Of a DNA stretch of 64,000 nt, positions 1 to 13,200 are shown piece by piece. The number at the start of each line of letters is the position of its first letter. Positions within the stretch are counted from its first letter, which is position 1. Below the pieces are notes generated by a model that saw only the letters and a program-made list of their open reading frames with translations, was not told where the DNA came from and did not search any database. The stretch spans positions 5,744,961-5,808,960 of the forward strand of contig NC_135071.1 of NCBI RefSeq assembly GCF_051401765.1, read 5' to 3'. The position numbers and the translations under genes are program-made. Source of the stretch: Calliopsis andreniformis (lineage: Eukaryota; Arthropoda; Insecta; Hymenoptera; Andrenidae).

Positions 1-3000
1 AACGAGTGTTGTAATTTTATTGGCCACTATTTTAATATCCACAGCCATACTTGATTTTCTTCTTACAACTATTTTTCCACTCTAATTGAAGATATTAATT
101 TTCGATTCGTCCATAAAAATTAATTATACCAGAAAATAAAATTTTCTTTTATATATTTTTCGACAAGTTTATGCCTTTTCTTTCTACTCGGCAAACTTAT
201 AAATGGCATCTTTTGAGCAATTCTACCATGATAATTATGTTTTCGTAAGATGTTTTTAATATACATAACGTCTAATTCATAGCTAATACAAGTGGCAATT
301 TTTCTTTTTAGTAGAATAACTTCTAATAATTTATATTGCTTTATTAATGTATGTAGAAGTTACACTTACAGGTAACTGTCAAGAACTTAACTGCAAAATT
401 TGTGATGATGCAGTGCGAATTAAGGTGGTATGAAATTATTGTCAAGAACATTTTTATACTATACTATACTAACATATCTCAACAAAAAAACTGTTCAAAT
501 ACAAATACTAAATAAATAAATAGATATATAGTTCTAAAAATTCTTACTAATTAAACCTTGTAAAATATCTCAAAAAATAGTTAAAAGCATTTAAAAGAGT
601 AATAGTATAGAATAGGTACAAAAAAATAGCAATTAAAATGCATTACATTTATAATGATCAGCGTAACCAATAATTAATTTTCTTAATTTATAATGATTAT
701 TAGCAATCAAAAAATAATTTTCGCCGTTTATTTATTATAAAAAGAGTTAGAGACACTTACAACAATTATTCGCAACCAAGAACGTTAAAATAGTAAAAAT
801 AATTGTTACATAAAATCCTCAAACAAAGGTTGCAAATATTTGAGACTGTGATTGAAACAAAATAGCGAATATTCTGTGCAACTTCAAGATAGATCACATC
901 AATGTACGAATTTAAAGAAGAAAAAAATTGAGAGGACGTTCAACGAAACAAGTATTAATAAAATCGCATTATTGTATAATTGCGATGAATCATCATCATT
1001 CCATATGTGCCTGTTGTATTTTTGATTCCATCATTGCCATACATAAGATTGCTCTATATGAAAAAATCGATAGCGATTCAATAACAGGGTTAATGTTTCC
1101 AATCCATGTTCATAAGCCACTCACGTAGGTCGACCACGAGATAACAGTTAAAAGAAGCTAAAAGGATTTTGAGAGGGCCATTGGCTCCTAACGTCGAGGA
1201 GATCGCCGAAGGTTGATGATGACTGGAATCTGGACGCACGTGTTATGAATCATCACAGCCATTGTCAACATTATTTTACATGGTTACTATGCGTTCTCCT
1301 TTAATTATGTATTTCTCAAATAATACCAGTGACTTATAAATCTGATTACCAAGGATTCTTTATTGTCTTCCAATTCTACGTACATTTTACTTCTTGTTTT
1401 AAAATGGAAGACAGCGAAAGAAGCGTTGAACATGAAAACTAGAAATGAAGAATAAGTTTGTAGGATACTTTAATTTTTATAGTCAATTACCTTTCTGATG
1501 AGTATATGCATTATCAGCAATTAATTTACTATTTAAATAGCGTTTAAGTAGTAGCACACATTAATATTTGGGCACACTATTATTTTCCAATTTATTGGTT
1601 TCATGTATAAAAGAATTATTTAAATATTATAACCATTTACTGTAAGTTGAAAATGGATTTAAACAAATGTTATGTTGTGTTTGCATGTCACACTAATATT
1701 CGGACCGGACACTTTACAAAAAAGAAATATTTTATTTTTAAAATTTACAAACAATATGATTTTAATACTCTCCAACGTACTCCTTTTGTTTAGTAATATC
1801 ATTTAAACGTTTCGTTGTAATTAAAATAATTTTTCTTAAATAAAAAACTTATGGAATGAGCTAAATAAATCTAAGAAACAATAATTAATTCAGTGTTCGA
1901 ATTAAAAGCGTGACTAAAAGAAGAACGAGATTCTATCAGTCCATAATAACTGAACAAAATTAAAACTGAAACATTTAAATGTTGTTATTAAACAAAAAAT
2001 ACAAACGCTGAAAAATATTAAAATCACATTTCTTTGCAAATTTTACATATACGAAATATTCCTTTTTTGTAAAGTGCCCATTGAAAACATTAGTGTATTG
2101 TAACATGTAATATTTTTTGTTTCAACGTCATTATACAATTAAATGTTATTGCTATCAAAAAATTGTTTCTGTGCTTTAAAACGTACAATAAATTGTTCAT
2201 ATTTTTGTAAAATAAACAACATAATATACAACTTACTTTTTTACATTTAAAGCAACAAATTTTGAAAATAATGCTGTGTTGGAATATTTTTGTGAATAAC
2301 AGTCTTTTTTAGTGATTTTAGTTCTTGCGATTTTAGTATTTTACTTCGTAAAATAGTAATAAATGCTCGATTTTGTAATTCTTTTGAAAATGATTAAAGA
2401 GGGTTTCTCAAAACGAAATTTCGGAGATTTATTAGAAATTACTTAATATTTCTATTAAATAATTAACTTTATATTAATTAGTTTTCAGTTAATACATATT
2501 AATTACCAATTAATACAACCTTAAAATCTTAATTCAATTCGTATTCATGTAACTCTCATTTTTTGTTAATATATGATGAATTTGAAAACTATTAAAAGAC
2601 TAAAGATCAAAATAAATTTTTCGAATAATGTTAAACAACGAATGTAAAGTGAAATAACGAAAGAAGAATGTTAATTTGTAGTCTCAGATGTTAAAACAAT
2701 TTAACCTGCGATTCTTTTACGTAACTATGAAAAGAATTTCGGACAAAACATGTTCGGTAAGCATTAAGCCCTTCATCTACATGCGCGCGTAATTTGAATA
2801 ACAAAAAATACTGGAATTATGGAAATTAACGTACACAAGCAATGCTTGAATAACATGGTACGTGACAAATAGTGTAGAAATAGAAATCGATTAGTATCTA
2901 TTTTTGTATTAGGACCTTGTCAAATTACCGTATTCCACAAATAATTTGTATATAAGTAATATATTCTAAACTATTTTATAAATTTTAATTACGTATATAA

Positions 3001-4390
3001 AAGAAACTGTATCGTAAGTAAAAGTTTATAATCTAAAAAGTACCTGTTTTTATTTTTGAAAAGAGTAGAAATATACTACCTAATTAATAGAAAATTAAAT
3101 AGTAACAAGGTATATTCTGTTTAAGGAATACTTTTTTTTAATAATTAGTACAAATTGTGATGCAGTCACAGCAATTAGCATAAATGTCTTTTTTATTCGT
3201 TTTATGATCAATTAAATTCATTTTAGTTGACACGCATTTTTGTAGTTAAAGTAACAAATTTTCTTCCGTAAATGTAGTTAAAAATAATAATTATTGTAAT
3301 TTCTATATTAGTATTATTTTTAATGTTATTATTTTTATATTACTATTATACTATAATTATTATAATGATTATAACGTAGAATAATATATTATTATTAAAG
3401 AAAGATTTTCAGGTTTAAAATATTAATTATAATGTATTCAATAAAATAATTTCAAACAGAATTAGCTACTAGTCGTTTAAAATGAAAAAGTATCTAATGA
3501 AGAAGACTTGAGAAGGAGAAGCAATCATTAATCACTCAAAAAGCAATCAGAGAAATAAATAAGTTTATTTGAAAAGTAGGAATTATGCAACCAAATTTCA
3601 AATATTCCGATACATAGGTAGTTTCCATATTTATTGTATATTTAATAATAAAAAATAACAATTACCAATCTATCTTCTTTATTATCAAGTATCGCTGTAC
3701 CATCATGGTAACTTTTAATAAATGTTTAAATTGACAGTTAATATAGCGTAAAATCCATAGCTTTAAACTAGAAATCTCATGTATCAAAAACACGTGGATG
3801 AAATCTTTATTTTCTTTATAAAAACCATAAGAAATATTTCAATTCCAAATGAACTAATAAATATTATAATAAAATAGTTTACTTTTTACAGACGCAACTA
3901 CTCAAATAACATTAAGTAAAACAGAAGATCTCTGGCTATAACGAAAAATAGCACACGCTATAGTTTCAAAAAGTTCGAGTTTATGCCTTAATTGAGATCT
4001 TCATGTACAAGGTAGAATTTATATTTTTAACAAAAGAAGATTAGATTAAAATAAATGTTCCCTAAGAAAACAAAAATATAATAAAACGCAAGTCCGCAGT
4101 ACAGAATCGAAATTCAAAACTTCAAATGTCAGTATCTCGAACATAAAAATAGATATGTGATTCACTTTTCTGGTTTTTAAAAACCAGGAGTTCAAAACTT
4201 CGAATGTCAATATCTTGAAAATGAAAATATATGACTCACATTTCTAGATATCCTATCCTACAATCACAGAAATAAGTGAACAAGAATCAAAAGAAGTAGA
4301 ATTTGTAAATTCTTGATCCCAATTCGAAGCACAAGTACAGTAATAATAATATATAAAACATATATGTATCGAATAATTGGTACCGCAAGA
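1..4390. other. AT-rich intergenic DNA, no gene seen
   Basis: No frame shows a recognisable protein. Open frames are short and have random-looking composition. The stretch at about 3281-3400 is a degenerate ATT/TAA low-complexity run. It could equally be a large intron of a gene on the minus strand, because a promoter-like patch on that strand lies just to the right. Confidence 0.5.
4113..4247. repeat. Diverged direct duplication around a palindrome
   Basis: Two copies of a unit of about 58 bp lie at 4113-4171 and 4191-4247. Both start TTCAAAACTTC and continue with AATGTCA, TATCT and TTTCT blocks in the same order. They are separated by the 18-bp perfect palindrome CTGGTTTTTAAAAACCAG. I do not recognise the family. 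Confidence 0.6.
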
Positions 4391-4399
4391 ACGGCAGAC

Positions 4400-4790
4400 T
4401 TACGGGCTAGCACGTGATGAGCGTCCCAATGTTGATGAGTGATAGATTATGTAGAATGTAGGTGAACACTGTTTATTTAGAATAGAATTCGGAAGATGCC
4501 TAACTTCGGAAATGCACTTTGCACTTTAAGAGATATTTTCATCGACGATTGCATACAAAATTATGTAATTCAAAAATGACACCAGAACTCTAAAATTCGA
4601 TGGTCAAATTGCTTAAAAAAAAATGCTAGCTCGAAATCTGGTGAAGACTTCAGCTGGCACAGTGTAGCAACCGATCACTATCCGATCGCACGACCGACTC
4701 GAACGTGTTAGCGCGAACGTATAATACTCGGTACTGCTCACCGCTGCGCTGCCGAAAAACTCGACTGTCACTACCCAGGGTCCCAAAGCA
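4400..4790 (-). promoter_or_regulatory. Possible promoter and non-coding first exon, minus strand
   Basis: This patch is clearly richer in G+C and CpG than its surroundings. Read on the minus strand, it ends near 4402 in a perfect donor consensus (GTAAGT). It has no long open frame, so a non-coding first exon of a gene lying to the left of the window is the simplest reading. This is inference from composition plus one splice signal. It could also be an old repeat. Confidence 0.25.
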
Positions 4791-7700
4791 AAAGACTAAG
4801 GTGTGGTTTCCAGACACATTAAGATGATTCCTATACTAACAGAATGTCACACAATATTTCGAAATGGCTTTGGTCGCGAAGAAAAGAATTTGACTATTTC
4901 CAACTATTTTATTTTTAAAGAAAAATTACTTCAAATAGGTAATGCATTTTTCAATTTTTCTATTTGGGTTAATTCGTTCGAATAAAGCAACAACTAAGAT
5001 CACCCTGAGAGGTAGTAATGGATTTATTTGTTGTTTTGTTTGAAACAATTAACTTTTACACTGTAGAATATAACTGTAATATCATTGTAATTGTTAAGAG
5101 TACTGGTTACTTAGAGAAGGATTTTGAGATGTCGCTACCGATTCGTAAAAAAGCATACAGAAAGTTCCATTTAAGAACAAGAATAGTAAAATAACATTTA
5201 TGAAAATCTAAATATATGTGCAAAATTACTCTACCTTCATTGTATGTACTATTCAATATTTGAATTGTATTGGAAAGATGAAATATTTCGGTAACTTAAT
5301 ATTCAAATGTTTTTGTAATTTAATATTTGAATATTTGGAAACTAAAAAGTTTCAATATTTGCATATTTAAAAATTTTAAAAGTTTGAACATCTATTTAAA
5401 AATTTGGAAGTTTAACATTAGAAAGTTTGAAAAATTAAAGACTTATATTTTAACTACTTGAAAAATTATATTCAAATATTATTCAGTATTATTTAAATAA
5501 GTATTTTTCGTCTTCTCAAAAACGTCCTTGAAGTATGGAAAATATTCAAATTTGTTACTTTTACATAAATGTTGACATTGACATGATTTCTGCCTTTCTT
5601 GGATTAATTGGTTTAACAATAACACCGCCAGCGTAGGGAACGAATGATTGCAATAATCTATTTCGTTTTATTATTTCTTTGTTATTTAGATATTATTATT
5701 CTTATTCCTCCTAAAACTATGCTTAACATCTATGCATAACAATACTAAATAGTTATAATTGTACTGTTGACGCAACAACAGCCTGTACTTTTTGCATAAA
5801 ATGATTTTCAATTTTTCTTCAAAAACTTCCTCCAAGTTTCATTCATTAAAAATTGACAGAGCTATAGCAGATTAACGTTGAAAACATCATCAAAATTGCA
5901 GAATAAAGTGACAAATTGGCACTTTTTCATTCATTTTCATTTTACTAATTATTTTTTCCCCAAATTATTTAACTATATTTTCAGATATTACGTAAACATT
6001 AAATAAATAATACAAAGTAATATTAATAAACAACATTTTTTATTTTATTTTTGTGCGTTTTATGCAACAAGTATTTGAAATAAGCATAATTGAAACTATT
6101 TTTATAATTCATTTATTAGTTTTATATTGATGAAAATATAAAGGAAAAATATTTAAATTTTAAATATCTCAGAGAATTTCAAAATACATATGATATTTTC
6201 ACTACATATGAAAAATAGTTAGTTCTATATCTAACATTTACAGACACTTTTCGAAATTTAATTTCGATTTCTTTTTGCGTCCAGTAATAGTACAATTATA
6301 ATCTAGGCCATTCTAGACTTAATTATTACTTATTACTGATAAAAATACATAATAAAATAGTTGAAATGGTTCCTAAGGATTCATGCTCCAATTATTTATT
6401 TATCACAGCAATATCTACATCCAAAATTAAATCTTTCAGAAAGTAAATTGAAAATAAGTTACAATAAGAATGAAATTAACGTTCAAAATGATAGACTCTG
6501 TTATTTGGAAATATTTCCCCTTTGACGAAGATTATTAGATTATTTAAAATATAGCACTATTGATAATATGACACAGTTGCAGGGTTTATAACAAAAATTA
6601 TCCTCCTCAAATATTTGTATGTTTTGTTTATAATAACATATTCCAGTGATCGGAAGTGAGACATAACATAATACTTATACTACACGATCAGGAACATAAT
6701 TCCCACACAATGAACGAAAATCCAGAAATTTTACTTTCACTTTCGCATTTCGTTACAACAATTGACAGCTGCATTATTATTCATGACACAAAGCGTAATG
6801 GTACTTTAAAGTCAAGAAATCGAAAACTGCAATAGGAGAAAGTCAGTTTGTCGGACTTGTTTTGTTCTTGTTATTTCCATCAAAAATGTGTATGAATGAT
6901 TTACAGATTCCTTTACTTTACATTACAAAATATTATTTTATTCCAAAAGTTACTGTACTGTATTTTTTTCATTTATTTGTCTCACATTGAATACATTTGT
7001 CTCCCATTGATACAGGTTTTTTTTTCATTTTAATACAAAAAGTACAATGTTTCTCGAATTAAAATATTTCGAACAAATTAATGAACGTATTTTAGAACAG
7101 CCACATGTCCGTAAAAAAGTCATATTTTTAACCATTTTTTGTTGACTTATGAAAATTATTTAACTAAAGCAATACATACAAAGAAGTTAATGATTTTTCT
7201 CGTCTTAATTGAAAAAATATATATACCATTTAGCAGTCGATATTTATTTTGCTCGTTAAGGGTGATAATTACAATAAATTATTTTACATGTAATGAATTT
7301 GGTAAAAGAAGATACACGTCTAGATTTTACAATAGAAAAATCAAAGTACTCAATGACCTATCTCAATAAACTTACGAATTAATTTTTTAATGCAAATATT
7401 TTAATATTTTAAGTAAACTTATGTGGATTGGTGCGAATTAGTAAAAATATTATCACGTTTGTAATTCGAAAGTTCTCTGATTTTCATAAAAACCAAGTAC
7501 TGCCTTTGCAATTTTTTTGAAAAATTGATTTTGAAGATTACGGTTCATTTGTTGGTCATTTTATATTATTTCTTTCCTGGTATTTTTATGTCCTTAAATC
7601 CTTTAACTTTTTAACTCTTGTATATTGTTCAAATAACTATTGCGTACAAGTACACTGCAGACCAAAAGTTCGAAATCACTTATAAATTCTAATTAAAGTT

Positions 7701-7813
7701 ACACTACCTAGCAAAATATTTTTTATTTTATGTTAATAGTTTCGATAAAAATAACACTATTCTTTATCTGTGTACAGCGAAAAACATTCGTGCAATTATT
7801 TATTGTTACTTGT
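4791..7813. other. AT-rich intergenic DNA
   Basis: Nothing recognisable as coding. Around 5260-5480 there is a degenerate run of ATTTGAATATT-like words. No tRNA or other RNA gene was recognised. Confidence 0.5.
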
Positions 7814-8173
7814 CCCAGGTAGCACATGATATCTTAAAGACGTCCATTTTAGGTCTCAACGTCTTATGGACGCACTTTGGACATCCTTAAAAAGTCTCCT
7901 AAATATTTTTAAACGTCTTATGGTGCAAATACACCAGAGTTCGCGTATCTGTTCGCAGACAGTTCTTGAACTTTGAGAAAAACTTAAGTAAGGGTGATAA
8001 AAAGTTTGCGAACTGTTTGCAAATATTGTTTGCAAAGTGTGTTCGCAAATTGTTCGCTGATCTAGATCCAGTTTTAAAGGCGTACTGATTTGTAACTGTG
8101 GTCTTACAGATGTCTTCTGGATATTTTTAAGATTTTAGCGGGCGTCTTAAAGACATCTCTGTACAATATGGGG
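7814..8173. mobile_element. Candidate MITE with imperfect inverted ends
   Basis: The left end (CCCAGGTAGCACATGATATC, then TTAAAGACGTCC) and the reverse complement of the right end (CCCCATATTGTACAGAGATG, then TCTTTAAGACGCCC) match imperfectly over about 34 bp. The interior repeats the words GTTCGC and TTTGCAAA. No clear target duplication was found. No coding capacity is present, so any transposition would need a transposase from elsewhere. Confidence 0.45.
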
Positions 8174-8263
8174 TATTATGTCTTCAACAAAGGACCCTTT
8201 AATTCCTTAATGTAAAAAGTAAGTCCTACCTTTTGACCGATTGTGTATTTAAGTACATCTGGG

Positions 8264-8388
8264 TCTCCCTTTATACAGCGTTTTATACAGAAAGGTCAAG
8301 TAAACAAAGTTATGCAAAAATCGATTTACAAATTACACAATTTATAACTTGCAATTTGCAAATCAATTATTACACGTCTCTCTTTATA
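8264..8388. mobile_element. Short palindromic repeat, copy 1
   Basis: This near-palindromic unit starts TCTCCCTTTATACAG and ends in TCTCTCTTTATA. It shares an ordered series of words with 41138-41281, for example a GATTTACAA block followed by TTTATAACTTGCA. The two copies identify it as a dispersed repeat. Its size and dyad symmetry suggest a very small MITE. Confidence 0.45.
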
Positions 8389-9976
8389 CGATTTTTTTTA
8401 AGGTGCGCAACCACCATGTAAGAATAAACTCAGTTGTATAATAGAATAAATTTCTATCATGTAGCATATAGTACAAATCGTATTTTCCTCTAAGAATATA
8501 TACCTCAAAATACTATTATTATCTAAAAGTTGACGAATTTTATGTTAAGTTGATGTCTTCTTAAAAAAGCATTAATAATTGAAATTAAATTTCAGATCAA
8601 ATTGACAAATTAGGTTAATTAGAATATGCTTTACTTACAAAAGTCGTCTACATAAAGTAATATGTACTATGTAGTAAAATTCCGCAATTTTCATTGCACA
8701 TTAAAAAAAGAATATAAACACGAGCTGTTATATAATTCAATTTCGTTAACAAAATTATGTTAAGTAAACGTTTTCGAAAAATCAGTGAGGTGACTTCTAC
8801 AATTCATTTAAGAGAATATTTTGTTTTGCAGCGTTCATTAATACTAATTTTGATCGTATTTTCTTATAGAGTAACGTCTGAAAAATGTATTTCTGAAATA
8901 ATTTCTTTGAATTCAAAGAAATGATAAAGTTACAACGATTTAAAAAAAAACGATACACTACAGGAAACTCTGGAAAAACTAATAAGCATGTATCGCCTTC
9001 TTAGATGTTCAAAATATGAAAACTTTTTGTATATTATGTACTGACTTTTTCCTGGAAAAAAAGGATCCTCTTTATCCGACAGGAATAATAGATTAAAAAT
9101 AAGTGCACTAAATAAACTGCAAAAACTTTAAACGCGATTTTCTCGAAACAGTGTTTCGATGATTGATTTCCATGATTTCTCAATACTGGGTTAATCAATC
9201 TCTTTTATGTTTGAAATAAACATAAAGTGGATGTATTTTTATTTTTCGAATTAGAATTATGTCAGTATTTACAATAATCTTTTCATCTGTTCTAGGAGTT
9301 AAAATTTTTATGATAAAAACTTTTTTTTACCTTACATGACTGCCATGTAAAAAACATCTTTTTTGCTACATTCTAGTACAGAAGATAATTATACTCGTAT
9401 AGATTAAGATTGTCTTTTATTTTAGATCAATTGAAAAACGTAAATAGTGGAAACCACCTAAAATGATACACTGTAAAATATATATTATAATAGCATAAGT
9501 AATAGTAAAGATAACTGCATAAAAATTACACTGTATTTCCTTAAAATGTACTCAAATATGTATGCAACATATTAAGTTCCTTAGTATACAATAATTAAGG
9601 TTTTACTATATAATTTTTTATCCCAAAAATCACCTAAAGACAACGTTTCCGAAAGAAAATGCCCCCTTAAAAGTACTTGTAACGCTAATTATCTTTAAAA
9701 TACATAAAAAGATCCCCAAAACGCAACACTAAAAATGTAGAAATCGCGCCACTGAATTCAAATATTCGTGAATCCTCGGCCCCGTCCGTGTTCGCTCGAA
9801 GGTGCCCTACAAGATCGACCTCGAGGTGTTTATCGTTACTTAGTTTTATCCACATTCATTTACAGATAGTAATTCGAACGTGGTTGGCATTTATCTCTGT
9901 CGACCACAATTAAGAAGAATATTATCTCTCCTTGAAATTCCTTTTCGTTATGCAAAATACTTCCCCAAAGTACTCA
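8389..9976. other. AT-rich upstream region of ABAT
   Basis: No coding sequence was seen. G+C rises from about 9770 onward, approaching the ABAT 5' untranslated region. Confidence 0.5.
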
Positions 9977-10007
9977 TAAAAAGCAAATTAGTGGACATTT
10001 CAGTGCT
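9977..10007 (+). promoter_or_regulatory. Core promoter of ABAT (TATA-like plus initiator)
   Basis: CATAAAAAG (9977-9985) lies 27 bases upstream of the A of an arthropod-type initiator, TCAGTG (10002-10007). That is the usual TATA-to-start spacing. A start here gives a 5' untranslated leader of about 245 nt, unspliced, up to the ABAT start codon at 10248. The motifs are visible; that they are used is inferred. Confidence 0.4.
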
Positions 10008-10247
10008 CAGCTTGCAGTTAAAGTTGAAAGTTCGCGGCTGAAGAGCAGTTCGTGAAGGTTCGTATAGTTTCGGGGCCGATCAAATATTTCCTGCGCAAGG
10101 ATCACCGGAGACTCCAGTGTAGAGTTGTATCAGCAACCAGTGTGAATCCATCCCTTTGTGTGTGACATTGTGTTCCGAATAATCTATTTTGAATAATCAC
10201 AGTCAGCGTCTACATCGAGCACTCGAATCGAACCCTGCGGCATCAGC

Positions 10248-13200
10248 ATGCTCGCCAATAAGTGTCGAACTGCTGGCTACAATAGGGCCTTCCTGCGACA
10301 ACTAATTAATGGTATTATTTATAATATTTCTTATTTTATGTGTTATAATATTACCTCTTAGTACTCAAATAAATTACAAGTCGTTCCTTCGACGATGAAG
10401 CGGTAAATCCCATAATGCACGTTCGCGCATGGTACACCCAAAGAATCGATTCTTCGGCTCCGGGACAGGTTTGAGGAAACATTTGAAATACAAAGAAAAT
10501 AACACTTTTGAGTAACGAATCGTTTTAACTACTTTATTATTATTGTTTTAGAAATAACGTAGGGAAAGTGACTTTACTTTGTGTTAAGAGGAAATAAATC
10601 GTTTTCAAATTGTTTTTTACTTCATTTAATTCGGACAAATTAAAGTAACGGGTAATCTCGTCACGAGAGTATAGTGAGTGTATCTGTTATTTTGTTTGAT
10701 TGAATTAGTTTCTGTTTTAGCATAATAAATTAGTAAGCTTAGAATTTAAAGACTTTTAAGTGTAACCATATTTTCTTTCAAAATTATTTTTGTTTCAAAC
10801 GTGTTTACATATGCGTAGATACTGTGCATCTGATATTGAAATTATTTGAAAAATTATTTTAGGAAACATTTATTCAAGTACAAAAAGGTAAATAAAATAA
10901 AAGTGTATTAAATAAATAAATAATTTAAAGGGAACTTATATGATTATTCAAATAAACTAGAACATACTTATTTTAAAATAATATTTAGTTAAATGAGATG
11001 ATACGTTATTTAAGTAATCCTTTTTCAAATATTTTATTTATATAGAGCGTAAGCTTGCTCCGGAAATTGTCTCATCGGCTATTTCCCGACACTATTTTCT
11101 ACCCAAAAACGTATAACACACGATACTGATATAAATTTTGAAATTAATGATGTATAGTAAATGGAAAAGTTTAAATATAGACATCAGTAAAAAAGAGCTT
11201 AATTTTTTCCTTATATAATACCTTTCAGTAGTTATTACTGAACTTCAATATGTCTGCTGTGATAGCAAAGTTATATATGATTAAATTTAATATCAATTAA
11301 AAAAATAAGATAATAAAGATCATTCTAAAGCCTTTACTTATCTCACCTTTTATTTATATTTTTGCAATATATTTTCAGATAGCTAGCGCTTAGATTAAAA
11401 AATTCTATTTCAAAACTTTAGCAAGACAAAATTTTAATACGAACTGAAAAGTTGTATATTTTTACACATTATTATGTGTTATAGCAATTGTATCTATAGA
11501 ATCAACTGCTACCATTACCTGAAGTATTTTAGTGCACTGTTTTCCTTTTTTTGTAAATAAATTTTATTGAAGTAAGATAAGTTTGTTTGGATGTAGTATT
11601 GGAATGCAACTGTTTTCTTTCATTCAGCGAGTTCTGATTCCCTATTATTCTTTTCTTATCTAATTTGTCCACGCTCATTTCATTACTTATCTTATCAAAA
11701 TCTTAAATATCAAGTACTGTATGGTCGAACATGATACTTACAGAAGCATACATGAGTACCCATAAAAGTAGATACCTTGTGCACCCACAAAATAAACCAA
11801 AAATTTCATTATTATTTCGTGATTCGATTGATTAATCTTGGTTGTTCATATTCATCGAAGACAAAGATGAATGTTAAGATATTTACGCTCGTCATTAATA
11901 ACAAACGTTATCATGGAGTAATTAATTAATTAATAAATGATGCCTCTTTGTAATGATACCAGATTTAGGAATTTGTAAATTTATTGTTTTTTTGATTAAA
12001 ATGTTCTGTTATAGAGTAACACTTGTTAAAAAATAGCAAATATGTTAATATTGATTATTCTAAAGTTACTTCTACAATTGTATGCAATTGTCATTGACAA
12101 ACTATATACAATTTAAAATTTTATGTAATATTTATATGTAATTTACATATTTTTTACATTATAAATTGAAAAAATTACTTCCATAACATCTACATTTAAA
12201 TATGTTTATATATTAACAAACCAAAATTGATAAATTAGTATCAATAATGAAAGAAAAACAAAAATAAAACAATCAAATATTCTCAATGTGCATATATAAT
12301 GTATATTGTGCAATTACCCTTAACTGGCATCAATAAAACTAAACGATCCATCTATTAAACGTGATTACTTGAATACCACAATTTAAATCGACGATACAGG
12401 CCACAATACGTTATTCTTTGATAAATATTATTCCAAATAAAACAGATTCCTCATTCATCACTCTTGAAAAATAAAAATAAATTGGTCGCCAAATCATCTT
12501 ACTCTTAACTACATATTACAATATTATCGCAATATTTAATAGCAAATCATTCATTATATAATTCTTCTCGTTTTTTAACAATCAATTATATGTAATTAAT
12601 TGTGTAATTACATAAATATTAACTTAAGACAAGCATATCTCTAGTTCATACATGTAATTGTGCCAATTTGAAAGATGTTTAGAATTCTGTGTACATTTAA
12701 AATTGGTAAATGAAGAAATATGTATCAGAAGTATTTTTTCCTACCGAGTGTATCTTTTTACATAACTAAAACTAATTTTTCAGGACACAGAACTTCGTGG
12801 GAAAGATGCTTAACAGGGTCTGTAGCAAAGGAACCAAAGAAACCGATAATTACAACCGAAATACCGGGACCTCAATCACGTAACTTACTGCAAGAACTTA
12901 ATGCAGTGCAAGTACGTTAAATATGCGAGTTTTTCACTACGCATATTTTATTCTCGTAATACTCTACATTACGAAGTTTAGTAAAATTCAAAATTTTTTG
13001 TGGTGAAATACTTTACTTGAAATATTATAGTTTTAATAAATGCAATTAATGGAAAATTATCCAATGATATAAATTTAAATGTATAATTTAAAATTTGTAA
13101 TTTCAGCAAGCTTCTTCTGTACAATTCTTTGCGGATTATGAGAAGTCAGCAGGTAACTACATAATGGATGTTGATGGAAATGCTCTACTTGATTTGTATA

